From Deltaproteobacteria bacterium (lineage in GTDB: Bacteria > Myxococcota_A > Polyangia > Polyangiales > Polyangiaceae): DNA of 44,194 nucleotides. A program made the translations under genes and the position numbers. A model generated the notes under the pieces. The model worked only from the letters and a program-made list of their open reading frames with translations. It had not been told where the DNA came from and ran no database searches. The DNA lies in NCBI GenBank assembly GCA_003235365.1, contig QJWJ01000526.1:1-44194 (forward strand). Direction: 5' to 3'. Positions 26,952 through 35,470 of the stretch are shown piece by piece; the first letter of the stretch is position 1, and the number at the start of each line of letters is the position of its first letter.

Positions 26952-27161
26952 GGGTTGCCAAGCGGCGGTAGCAGACTCCGGCGCGCGAACCTATACCCAG
27001 TTGTGCCGCTGTGCGGGAGCCGGCGTGGTCGCAAATGGGGATCGGGGCTTCTGGCCCCCGGACCAACGGGCGGTCCTCGTCACCAGGCGGCTCGGCGGGC
27101 CAGATGCGGCATCTGGCGTGCTTTCGGATCGGCCCGAGCGGAGGAGTTGGGTCGCAGCTTC

Positions 27162-27914
27162 TCATTGCATCAACAAGAACGAGCGAGCAGCCGTCAGCAG
27201 CATGACCGCGACCAGGCAGGCAAAGATGAGCCCGTTGCCCTTTTCAATCGCCAAGCGGGTTCCGATCTTCGCGCCCACCAGGTTGCCCACTCCCAAGATG
27301 ATGCCTGGCAGCCATTGGACCTGTCCTCGGTACGCGAACCAAGCCAGAACCGGCACGACCCAAACGGCCACCACCGATTGGCGCAGGGCGTTCGAGCCAG
27401 CGAGATCGGTGCCGAGGCTCGCGCTCAAGGAAAGCAACAACAACAGTCCGACGCCTGCCTGCAAGAATCCTCCGTAGACGCCAACACCAAACAGACTCGC
27501 CCAGGCGACGGGCCGCGAAGCGACCTTGACCGCACCTTCGTCAATCAGTCGGCGTCGCTTGGCGATCATCAGCACGGAGAAAGCCAAGAACAAGAGCCCA
27601 ACCGCGCCCTGGAAGGCTTTCGGATCGACTTCACTGGCGAGGTATGCGCCCACGAGCGCGCCAGGCAGCATGGGGACCAACACCTTGCCAATCACCTTGC
27701 GGTCCAACCGTTCGTGCTGGTGGTAGAGGTAGGACGCGAAGACCGTTTGCATGAGTACGGCGATGCGGTTCGTGCCATTGGCGACTTGGTCGGGAAGGCC
27801 CGTCAACATCAGGGCTGGCAGCGTCAAGAACGAACCACCCCCAGCGATGGAATTGACGATACCCGCGATGACACCCGCTGGTATCAGTAGCGCCAACGGG
27901 AGCCAGTCCGGCAT
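27162..27914 (-). CDS. TSUP-family (TauE/SafE) permease
   Basis: 250 residues with about eight membrane helices. TSUP proteins move sulfur- or carbon-containing anions such as sulfite, sulfonates or sulfoacetate. The N-terminal repeat motif IAGIVNSIAGGGSFLTLPAL and the second-repeat counterpart GVGVYGGFLQAGVGLLLLLS are the family's two conserved G-rich halves. GNLVGAKIGTRLAIEKG is also typical. The start at 27914 (MPDWLPLALLIPAGVIAGIV) puts the first helix at the N-terminus. Upstream frame residues are basic and Pro-rich. The gene is divergent from the CBS protein, with a palindrome between them. No sulfur-metabolism gene is adjacent. Confidence 0.88.
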   Translation of the reverse strand: MPDWLPLALLIPAGVIAGIVNSIAGGGSFLTLPALMLTGLPDQVANGTNRIAVLMQTVFASYLYHQHERLDRKVIGKVLVPMLPGALVGAYLASEVDPKAFQGAVGLLFLAFSVLMIAKRRRLIDEGAVKVASRPVAWASLFGVGVYGGFLQAGVGLLLLLSLSASLGTDLAGSNALRQSVVAVWVVPVLAWFAYRGQVQWLPGIILGVGNLVGAKIGTRLAIEKGNGLIFACLVAVMLLTAARSFLLMQ

Positions 27915-28036
27915 CGGGACGTCATACACGCGCGGCGTGCGAGCGGGAAGGGGCGCAAGACCTGCGCGGAGCGCATTGATCGCGCTCGGCAAATTCCAGG
28001 TTTGCGATCGTCACGACGAGAAACTAACGTCCGCCG

Positions 28037-28059
28037 GTGCTGGACCGACGGTCCAACAC
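28037..28059. promoter_or_regulatory. Operator-like inverted repeat between divergent genes
   Basis: The ten-base arms GTGCTGGACC and GGTCCAACAC surround a GAC centre, with 9 of 10 bases paired (one C/A mismatch). The site is 18 bases before the CBS-gene ATG and 123 bases upstream of the TSUP start, in the only gap between these divergent genes. It may be a repressor site or a leader hairpin for the CBS transcript. Confidence 0.45.
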
Positions 28060-28076
28060 CGACCCACGGAGATTTC

Positions 28077-28544
28077 ATGGCCTCAGCAGACCTCGCCAAA
28101 GACATCATGACGCGCAACGTCCTCACGGTTTCAGACGACTGGAGCGTCGAAGAACTTGCGCGGTTTTTGACGGAGAACGCGGTGTCTGGAGCACCGGTCA
28201 CCGACAAGACGGGCAAACTCGTCGGGGTCGTATCCGTGACGGACATCGCCCGCGCCGCAGGCGAGATCACCGCAGGTCGCTCCGAGCCGGCCACCCTCTA
28301 CCATCATGACTACCGACTGAGTGAGGACGACTTGGATGGTATGATCGTGGAGGCGCACGCCCAGATGTCGGTTGCCGACATCATGACGCCGATGGTGTTC
28401 GAGATCGACGCGTCCGCGAGCGTTCAGGCGATTGCAGAGACCATGGTGCGGGGGCGCATCCACCGCGTCTTCGTCGTTGACGGCGGTCAGGTCGTCGGCG
28501 TGGTGAGTGCGCTCGACCTGTTGAAGTTTCTGGTCAACGTGTGA
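28077..28544 (+). CDS. CBS-domain-pair protein
   Basis: 155 residues, cytoplasmic. Two CBS motifs are visible: AKDIMTRNVLTVSDDWSVEE with GAPVTDKTGKLVGVVSVTDI (about 7-60), and VADIMTPMVFEIDASASVQA with RVFVVDGGQVVGVVSALDLL (about 100-152). A ~35-residue insert between them contains YHHDYRLSEDDLDG. A pair of CBS motifs forms a Bateman module that usually binds adenosyl nucleotides and regulates a partner. No enzymatic domain is attached, so this is a stand-alone sensor. GGAG sits six bases before the ATG. The divergent TSUP transporter is the obvious candidate partner. Confidence 0.9.
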   Translation: MASADLAKDIMTRNVLTVSDDWSVEELARFLTENAVSGAPVTDKTGKLVGVVSVTDIARAAGEITAGRSEPATLYHHDYRLSEDDLDGMIVEAHAQMSVADIMTPMVFEIDASASVQAIAETMVRGRIHRVFVVDGGQVVGVVSALDLLKFLVNV

Positions 28545-28609
28545 GTTCGGCGCCGTCGGCTTCTTCTTGTTTGGGTTGCCGAGGGCGTCATCAGTCGTCG
28601 CATCGCCGT

Positions 28610-28643
28610 GCGCGCCGCTCTGCCCGAAGTGAGAGCGGCGCGC
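28610..28643. terminator. Perfect 12-bp hairpin between convergent genes
   Basis: GCGCGCCGCTCT (28610-28621) and AGAGCGGCGCGC (28632-28643) are perfectly complementary with a 10-base loop. The hairpin lies between the CBS gene stop (28544) and the convergent propeller gene stop (28654), placed to end transcription from both sides. There is no T-run on either strand. Confidence 0.65.
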
Positions 28644-28653
28644 TGCCGCGAGC

Positions 28654-31600
28654 TCAGTTCAGCGGGATCATTTCGACGCCGCGTTTGCCTTGGGCGCAGA
28701 ATGCAACGTCACCGCGGACCTCGATTTCGCTGCAGCCGAAGCCGCTGATCTCTTTGGTGGACGCCGTCAGATTGTCGGGGTCTGCGGCATCGTACACGAC
28801 GACCTCTCCTGCAAACGGTTCGAAAGCACGAGTGCCCCGCGCGCGCATCGGCGCCCAGCCGCGCGCAGTGTCCGGGACTTCGAGGACGCCGAGTCGCTCG
28901 AGCTCGGGATTGAGGACGAGCACGCGCTGCGTGCCTTCCGTCCAATAGCGGTACTCGGCTTCGTTGATGATCTGGGGTTCGAACTGTTTGATGAACAGAC
29001 GCTTGTCGGTCACCGCCATCGTGCTCATGTGCCAATCGCCGTTCTCCAGGGGCATGCTTGCGGTGAGGGTCGCGCGATTGTCGGTGATGTCGAGCACGTG
29101 AACGCTGCGCTCCGCCGCGGAGCAACTCCAGGAATCGTTGAAGTACAGCATCATCACCGCAGGATCCGTTTCCTGACGCTCCCAACAGTCATCACGGCCC
29201 ACCTTCAGTGGCGTGTAGAGGGTCTCTTGGGTCCAGACTCGAGCGGAGCCGTGATCGTAGTGGATCACGTTGCCCGGCACATTGACGGACGGCAGCAGTT
29301 TGGGGGATTCGGGATCACTGACATCGAGGCGATCGAGGTAGAAGCGTGCCTGCGTTCGGTCGTCCTCCAGCGGTTCGGAGTGGCTGCTCGCGACCACGTC
29401 GCCGGAGACGATCGACGTGGTGTCGCTGTAGTAGCCGCCCCAACCCCAACCCATGTCGAGACCACATCCTCCCACGAAGCTTGCCCAGCCCCAGCGACTC
29501 AGCGTTGCCGGCACCTCGAACGTCGTGGTCTTGGTCGGCGCCCGGGGGTTGCGGATGTCGAAGACCTGGTATTCGACGGTTTGTGTGGATTGGTTGGTCG
29601 TAAAGTCACTTCGCACTTGGCCGACGAGCAGAGCGCTATCCGTTTGCACGACGTCTGTGAAGTACCCGTAGGACGAGTTGGTGGACCGCATCGGCTCGGC
29701 TTCCACCGTGTCGATGAGCTTCGGCGAGTCGAGGTCGCTGATGTCGACGACCAGTAGATTCAGCTCCTCCAGTGAAGACTCTTCTGCGTAATCGCTGTGG
29801 TACCTCACCACATAGGCCACGTCTCCGTTGACGTACACATTACCCCAGCTCGACCACTCGTTGCACGACTTCGAAGTTTGAACGAAGCTGGACAGGTCGA
29901 GCGTCGATCCCACGTCGGCGCTTTGGGCGTCCGCGATCGGAGTCACGTCGAAGGTCGTTTGTTCCGTCCACCAATCGGTGCCGAATCGCAGCACGTGGTC
30001 ACCCAACACTCTCACCGTGCTGATGTTGCGCGCAATGTGCAACGTATCGAGTTTGGCGATGTTGTCGCGATCGCTGAAGTCGAAGCTTTGGACGGCATCG
30101 TCGCTGAACCCGAGCAAGCGGTCGCGGTGTACCAACGCGCGTCGCGCGTTTCCCGTTTGCGGGGCGACGCCACGTTTCGTCAGAGCGTCGTCGGTGAAGT
30201 CAATCAGCTGGATCCCACTCAGGTACGAGCCGCTACAATCGTCTTCGTCGTCTTGGTAGTACCCGCTGAAGGGAACGACGATCATGCCTTGTTCGTCGAG
30301 CAGCTTGAACGACTTGTGAATGCGGTCCTGGTCTTCGGCCAGGGTCGACCACTGGCCGCCGAAGTTCACTCGATCGAGCAATGTGGGCGTGCTCAGGTCC
30401 GAGACGTCGAAGACCGAAACGTGAAGCTGCTCGTCGTTCGTCCGATCGTACCCGACGCCGTACAGACGATCGCCTCTGGGTTCCATGTGGTAGACCCAAC
30501 CCGGCATTTCGAGTTCTCCCACTTGTTTGGGAGCGGCGGGGTCGCTGAGGTCGAAGGTAAACAGCGGGTCCGTTTGCTCGAAGGTGATGGCGTAGGCGCG
30601 TGGGCCGTCAAAACGAACGCTTTGCAGCGATTCGTCCCTGGGCAGCTTCAGCTGCAAGTTCGCGAGCTTCTCGACGTCGGCCGAGGAGTGCACGGCGAAG
30701 GTTTCCAGTTGCGGCGGGAAATCCGACTGCCACCTATCCCATTGGCTCAAGACTCGAAGCGTGCCCTCGTACTCGTCCATCTGCCATCGGCTATCGATGC
30801 CACCCTTGATTGGCACTTCCGCGCCAGCGACGAGGTCGCCCTCGGGATCGGTAATATCGACGATCTGGATCGTGCTCTGTTGACTGTCCTCCCAGTTCCA
30901 GTCCCGCCCACCGATGTAGATTCGGTCTTTGGTCACACTGATGCTGCGCGTGCCGATGTACGTGTCTTCCGGCTCCTCGAACCGCAGCTGGTCGATTTGC
31001 TCGATCTTCGACAGGTTGGAGATGTCGTAGGACGTGACGAGGGTCGACGGTCCATTCGAGCAGCGCCAGCAGCCCCACTCACTCGTCGCCAAGTACAGAA
31101 CATCGCCGACCAGGCGTGAATCGTCGATCGTGCCCGGCACTTCGAAGTCCCCCGTCACGACTATGTTCGACGGATTGCTCGTGTCCAGCGCTTGAACGCG
31201 GCTCGACTCGACCCATTGAGTGGCTTGGGCTTCCTCGTCATACGCGTAGTGCCCGAACGAATTGAACATCGCGATGACGGTGTCGCCTCGAACGTACATC
31301 TCGAACGGTATGGCGCCGACTCGATAGCGACCCATGAGCGCCAGGTGCGCCGGGTCGGAAATGTCGACGAGCGTCAGGCCCGAATACTCCGAGAGCGCGT
31401 AGAGGACATCACCATCTATCTGCACGATGTCTGCTTCGGAGATGGCACGTGCCGCTTCCGACGAGTTGGCGGGGCCCGCCTTCGCGGTTGGGCTCGCCAC
31501 CGCCGACGCTTCACCGCCGCTGTCCTCGGCCGCGACGGCCGTGCCTGGCGCACTGCTGCCGGCAACGTTACCGGACACGAAATCGCCCGCCGCGCGGTCC

Positions 31601-31716
31601 CCGACGACGGACGGTCCCTGGGGTGGCGGGTCTTGTGCGTCGTCTGCGTTCGAACACGCAATGAGCACGACGAGGGGGGTGAGGGCAAAACGAGGCAGGA
31701 GATGACGTTGGGCCAT
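28654..31716 (-). CDS. Large secreted beta-propeller-domain lipoprotein
   Basis: 1020 residues. The signal ends TPLVVLIAC (Cys21), followed by an Ala/Ser/Gly linker. The propeller family start ISEADIVQIDGDVLYALSEY, then SGLTLVDISDPAHLALMGRY, occurs at about 85-120. Repeats of the V/I-D-(I/V)-S/T-D-x-x/P type recur throughout (TSYDISNLSKIEQID, FDLSDPAAPKQVGELE, FDVSDLSTPTLLD, VVDISDLDSPKLIDTVEAEP, LDVSDPESPKLLPS). The family (secreted proteins with a C-terminal beta-propeller) is widespread but of unknown function, and this member is longer than usual. The ATG at 31716 is chosen because it starts the lipoprotein signal; frames upstream are Arg-rich. It is divergent from a second large propeller lipoprotein (32362), with palindromes in the shared upstream region. 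Confidence 0.82.
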   Translation of the reverse strand: MAQRHLLPRFALTPLVVLIACSNADDAQDPPPQGPSVVGDRAAGDFVSGNVAGSSAPGTAVAAEDSGGEASAVASPTAKAGPANSSEAARAISEADIVQIDGDVLYALSEYSGLTLVDISDPAHLALMGRYRVGAIPFEMYVRGDTVIAMFNSFGHYAYDEEAQATQWVESSRVQALDTSNPSNIVVTGDFEVPGTIDDSRLVGDVLYLATSEWGCWRCSNGPSTLVTSYDISNLSKIEQIDQLRFEEPEDTYIGTRSISVTKDRIYIGGRDWNWEDSQQSTIQIVDITDPEGDLVAGAEVPIKGGIDSRWQMDEYEGTLRVLSQWDRWQSDFPPQLETFAVHSSADVEKLANLQLKLPRDESLQSVRFDGPRAYAITFEQTDPLFTFDLSDPAAPKQVGELEMPGWVYHMEPRGDRLYGVGYDRTNDEQLHVSVFDVSDLSTPTLLDRVNFGGQWSTLAEDQDRIHKSFKLLDEQGMIVVPFSGYYQDDEDDCSGSYLSGIQLIDFTDDALTKRGVAPQTGNARRALVHRDRLLGFSDDAVQSFDFSDRDNIAKLDTLHIARNISTVRVLGDHVLRFGTDWWTEQTTFDVTPIADAQSADVGSTLDLSSFVQTSKSCNEWSSWGNVYVNGDVAYVVRYHSDYAEESSLEELNLLVVDISDLDSPKLIDTVEAEPMRSTNSSYGYFTDVVQTDSALLVGQVRSDFTTNQSTQTVEYQVFDIRNPRAPTKTTTFEVPATLSRWGWASFVGGCGLDMGWGWGGYYSDTTSIVSGDVVASSHSEPLEDDRTQARFYLDRLDVSDPESPKLLPSVNVPGNVIHYDHGSARVWTQETLYTPLKVGRDDCWERQETDPAVMMLYFNDSWSCSAAERSVHVLDITDNRATLTASMPLENGDWHMSTMAVTDKRLFIKQFEPQIINEAEYRYWTEGTQRVLVLNPELERLGVLEVPDTARGWAPMRARGTRAFEPFAGEVVVYDAADPDNLTASTKEISGFGCSEIEVRGDVAFCAQGKRGVEMIPLN

Positions 31717-31789
31717 GTGTACCTGTGTTAGCAAGCGATGTGCCAGCGCACCGCGCCTGGTAAACCCCAGGGCGAACTGAGGATTATTC

Positions 31790-31801
31790 TTGCAATTGCA
31801 A
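31790..31801. promoter_or_regulatory. Perfect 12-bp palindrome TTGCAATTGCAA
   Basis: Each half reads the same on both strands. It sits 74 bases upstream of the 31716 start codon inside one of the few AT-rich patches of the window. This is a typical setting for an operator at a promoter. The binding protein is unknown. Confidence 0.4.
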
Positions 31802-31892
31802 ATTGTTACTGGCCCATGAGGCATCCTGAAATGCGTCCCTCGCGGCGCAAGTTGGCACACACGGCTGATCCGGGTGGTATGCCAGGCCGCAC

Positions 31893-31909
31893 CGGGATCA
31901 GTGATCCCG
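31893..31909. promoter_or_regulatory. 17-bp palindrome CGGGATCA-G-TGATCCCG
   Basis: Perfect eight-base arms around one central base, in the middle of the divergent gap. Related half-words (GATCCGGG near 31867, GATCCGG near 31909) occur within 30 bases, so several half-sites may be clustered. Confidence 0.4.
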
Positions 31910-32361
31910 ATCCGGCTCCCCCGGGTTGGTCTGATTCGTGGTGCGCTCGTCCGATTCGGCGAACGCGAGGCGCCGCGTGAGCCCCACCCGCGGCCAACGT
32001 CGCCGGTCGTTTGGCGTGGCGTGCGGGCGACGCAACCAGCGTGACAGGACGTGAACATGCTCTGGGCGTACTGGGATGCTGCATGCCGTGGGTGATCACA
32101 TGCCGCTCGGTGTTTGCTCCGGACTACCAAATGAGCGTTTGCCCGCCTGGATGTCGCCAAAGGCGCGGGGGCGTGCGCAAGGGTTGGCGGTGAGCCGTCG
32201 CGCTGTCGATTGATCGCAGTGTATACTGCTTGTTAATGGCGCCGGACCAAGCGTGAAAGGCGCGGCGTTGGGGACGACATCGAGATCGTGCCGATTTTCT
32301 TCGTGCCCGTTCCGGATGCCAAACGCATCATCACGGTGGCCTTGCCTTCGAGAGGATCACC

Positions 32362-35268
32362 ATGAAGTCCGCAGATCGTCAGTTCGTATGTCGTTCCAGG
32401 GTGTGCACGCCGTGGGCCGTTCCCAAGGCGTCGGTGATTGGCCTCGCGTCGCTGGCCATTCTCGCGCTGAGCTCCGCATGCGGCTCGGGTGGCAGTCAGC
32501 CGGGCGATGAGATGGCAGAACCGAGTGACGAGATGGGCGGCAAGGGGCCGGCAAGTCCCGAGGGTCCGAACTCCCAGGGGCCCAGTGATGGCAAGCCGAA
32601 TGAGCCTGCGAGTGCCTCGCCCGGTGCTCCCAGTCCGAGTGCGTCTGCGAGCCCACGTCCCGCCGATGCCCCGCCGGTCTTCGCGCCCACCCCAGCCGCG
32701 GGCGGGTCGTGGGTTCAGGCCAGTACGGTTTCGCGCCGTGTGGCATTGCCTTTGGCCGGGCAGGGCGCGCTGCTCATGGCGCAAACACTGACGACGCAAC
32801 TGCAGGGCTACGATCCCGGCAGTCTCTTGCGTTGCGATCTTGCAGGCCAGGACGCCTACGATGTCGCGGTGGACGCTCTGGGTGGCGTGAGTTGGGGCTA
32901 CTCCGTGCTTCCGCTGGAGGATCAAAGCAAGCCCATCTTCATGAAGGGCTTTCCGGAGCCGAATCGTTTTGCGGGTGATCCCACTGCGGAGGCAGGCTTC
33001 GCCAACGACTCTGCGCCGGTTGAGATCGTCAAACCCGACGTCGTTGCCGTGACCGAGAGTGCAGCAGTGTTCTTCTCCAACGTCCACGGACTGCTGCTCG
33101 TGGACCTGACCGGGGTTGAACCGCAATTCAAGTGTGCTGCTGCGGTGCCAGGTCGCGTCGATCAGTTCTTCTTCCACGAAGGCCACTTGATCGCCATGGC
33201 GAAGTCCCAGGACAACCAGAACTCGCACCTCTTGCATTTCTCGGTGACCGGCACGGAGCTCGGGTTCGTCGAGGACGTCGATCTCGGCAACGTGAACATT
33301 CTCGATTCACGTCGATTCAACGACAAGCTCGTCTTCTACACCGACCACCGTTTGGCACCGCCACCTGCTCCCGCTTCGAACCCGAACGACCCGCAACAGG
33401 TCGTGCAGGTCGTACCAGTATCCCAAGCGCAGCACCGTGCGCTTCGGGTGTTCAACTTCGGCGACTCGCTCGAGGAGGAGATGTACGACACGCTCATCGA
33501 CGAAACCTCGAGCGAAGATCAACTCGCGTACGAGGCGGTCAACGAGGACACGCCAGTTGGAAGTGTCGTTTCTCAGAGTCGTCGATTTGGCTACAACATG
33601 TGGGCGAGCGACCACTACTTCGTCGTCACAGAGGAGCTGTGGAAGACGTCGCTGGTGGGCTGGCAGAGTCGAACCTATACGGTGTGCACCGAGAGTCACA
33701 CGGTGGAGGTGCCGTACGAGTACTGCCAGACCGACTACGAGACGCGCCCCAACCCCGAGTACGTCGAGCCGGACAATTCAGGCGGTGACCGGCAGTGCAA
33801 CGGGATTACGCTGGCAGATTGTCTGCGTCAGGTTGCCAAGGTTGCCAACAAGACGATTCAGGTGGCGGTTGGACGCACCTGTGAGGAGCGCGTCCGGCAC
33901 GATTGGATATGTGATGCCCGCGAAAACCGGACAGTCGAGTATCCTCAGATGACCACTGAGCGTTCGACTCAACTGTACATCTATGAGTATCACGAAGACG
34001 GCTTCGTGAAGCTGGACAGCCAGGTGCACGAGATTACCACCGAGGGGCTCGATGCTCAGGATGACGACGCAAGTGTCACCGCGCTGAGTACTTCTGCAGA
34101 GACGTTCGACCTGGCCGTGCCCGGCACGGTGCAAACACTCTACTTCCAGAACGGGTACCTGTACGTGATCTCCGAAGGTATCCTTCAAGTCTACGTGATG
34201 GGTGGTAGCTCGCTCGTACGCACCTCCACGCTTCAAGTCGTGAACGAATCGCTGCAATCGACGTTGTTTTCCAGCGAGCAACTGATCCTCAGCGACTTCG
34301 GTTGGCGCGCTGGGGATCACTCGACCCTACGCGTAGTGAACCTCTCCAATCCGGCATTTCCAACGGTCGAGGCAGCATCACACGAGCTGCCCGGGGGCCA
34401 TCGATCGATCATCGCTTCTGAGCATGGCATCTTCACGATCGGCGCCGTCAATCAGTTCGAGGGCCAGACGATCAACGCTTTGAAACTCGGCCTGTTCACG
34501 GATCCGTACGTCGAGGAAACGGCGTACCTGATCTTGGCGACTGACTTGAACGGTGCTTGGCTCGGCCAAGAAGAAGCGCAGCACTTCAACGGGGCGGCGC
34601 AGCGCCTGCTGCTTCCCTATTGGGGCAGAGATGAAGCCAACCACACCGTTCAGCGTATCGGTGTATCCCGCATCGAGGCCGCGTCGATCGAGAGCGAGGG
34701 AGCGGTCGTCGTTCCTGAGGCGCCCACTCGCGTCCGCCCGATACTCGGCGACGTCGAAAGCTATCTGAGTTTCGCTACGAACTCGATCGAGTGGCTGACA
34801 CCTGCGGGGGGCGAGTGGCAGGCGAGCCCAGTCTTGGAGTACTACGTACCAACCGCGGTCTACCGTCTGACGGATGAGGACGACTACGTCGAGATTCAAC
34901 GACTGGGCGATCGTTGCAAACTGTACTTTGCCCACGCTGGCAACATCAACCAACGCGCCGATGGATTCTACTCGGAGTTGTTCGACTGCTACGGGTATCC
35001 CCGGGCCTTCGACGATCAGCTACTCTTCGGGGAGACGGCAATCGAATTCGGCGACCAAGGTTCGGTGCGCTATCTGACAGCGGACGAGATCACCGAGACG
35101 CAGTCGGCAATCGCGAGTCGTGACATCTGCCTGCTGAGCCTGGAACTCGTGCCAGATGCTTACGCCGTGGACTACTACGATCTGCCCGACGAAGCAGACG
35201 TGACCTGCATGACCCAGCAGGAGTACCAGGTCGCGTATCAGGAATTGATCAGCTCCCAGCAGCAGTAA
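32362..35268 (+). CDS. Second large beta-propeller lipoprotein
   Basis: 968 residues. A Cys-containing N-region leads to a hydrophobic stretch ending LALSSAC (Cys40), then a Gly/Pro/Ser linker to about 110. The body has propeller-type blades: VAVTESAAVFFSNVHGLLLV, FFFHEGHLIAMAKS, FDLAVPGTVQTLYFQNGYLY, TLRVVNLSNPAFPTVEAASH. It resembles the divergent 28654-31716 product in general layout, but the repeats are more degenerate. A segment around 33680-33930 is unusually rich in Cys/Tyr (CTESHTVEVPYEYCQTDYET, CNGITLADCLRQVAKVANKT) and may be an inserted disulfide-stabilised loop. GAGAGGA precedes the ATG. Surface location is likely; function is unknown. Confidence 0.75.
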   Translation: MKSADRQFVCRSRVCTPWAVPKASVIGLASLAILALSSACGSGGSQPGDEMAEPSDEMGGKGPASPEGPNSQGPSDGKPNEPASASPGAPSPSASASPRPADAPPVFAPTPAAGGSWVQASTVSRRVALPLAGQGALLMAQTLTTQLQGYDPGSLLRCDLAGQDAYDVAVDALGGVSWGYSVLPLEDQSKPIFMKGFPEPNRFAGDPTAEAGFANDSAPVEIVKPDVVAVTESAAVFFSNVHGLLLVDLTGVEPQFKCAAAVPGRVDQFFFHEGHLIAMAKSQDNQNSHLLHFSVTGTELGFVEDVDLGNVNILDSRRFNDKLVFYTDHRLAPPPAPASNPNDPQQVVQVVPVSQAQHRALRVFNFGDSLEEEMYDTLIDETSSEDQLAYEAVNEDTPVGSVVSQSRRFGYNMWASDHYFVVTEELWKTSLVGWQSRTYTVCTESHTVEVPYEYCQTDYETRPNPEYVEPDNSGGDRQCNGITLADCLRQVAKVANKTIQVAVGRTCEERVRHDWICDARENRTVEYPQMTTERSTQLYIYEYHEDGFVKLDSQVHEITTEGLDAQDDDASVTALSTSAETFDLAVPGTVQTLYFQNGYLYVISEGILQVYVMGGSSLVRTSTLQVVNESLQSTLFSSEQLILSDFGWRAGDHSTLRVVNLSNPAFPTVEAASHELPGGHRSIIASEHGIFTIGAVNQFEGQTINALKLGLFTDPYVEETAYLILATDLNGAWLGQEEAQHFNGAAQRLLLPYWGRDEANHTVQRIGVSRIEAASIESEGAVVVPEAPTRVRPILGDVESYLSFATNSIEWLTPAGGEWQASPVLEYYVPTAVYRLTDEDDYVEIQRLGDRCKLYFAHAGNINQRADGFYSELFDCYGYPRAFDDQLLFGETAIEFGDQGSVRYLTADEITETQSAIASRDICLLSLELVPDAYAVDYYDLPDEADVTCMTQQEYQVAYQELISSQQQ

Positions 35269-35279
35269 GCCGGCACCTG

Positions 35280-35301
35280 CACGGCGCGATCCCACGCCGT
35301 G
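35280..35301 (+). terminator. Small hairpin after the propeller gene
   Basis: CACGGCG (35280-35286) and CGCCGTG (35295-35301) pair across an 8-base loop, 11 bases after the stop codon. There is no T-run. It could be a transcript-end hairpin for the 32362 gene. Confidence 0.4.
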
Positions 35302-35470
35302 GGTCCTCGTCGATGAACGTGGGCGAGGTGTACGAGATCGTCGGCTCGGATTCGGAAAAGAAACGATCTGACTGCACAGTTGGCGCGCGACGCGATTCGA
35401 GGCAATCTGGAGTCGGTGTCGTGCCAATTTCGTGACAGGGTTGGCGCCGCTTGGGCAACAGCCACCTGCA

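Larger units (their letters stand above)
31717..32361. other. Divergent regulatory region between two propeller genes
   Basis: 645 bases without a supported gene. It includes an AT-rich island with a perfect palindrome (31790-31801), a GATC-centred palindrome (31893-31909) and several further GATCCGG/CCGGATC-like words nearby. TATACT at 32222-32227 resembles a -10 element for the 32362 gene, but no -35 fits. Confidence 0.5.

Noticed and set aside
28690..31119. Long plus-strand frames opposite the propeller gene
   Set aside because: Composition mirrors the real gene's codon pattern, with no start signal or domain.
32198..32227. Promoter with TATACT -10
   Set aside because: The -10 hexamer is good, but no -35-like sequence occurs at 16-18 bp, so I mention it only within the intergenic note.
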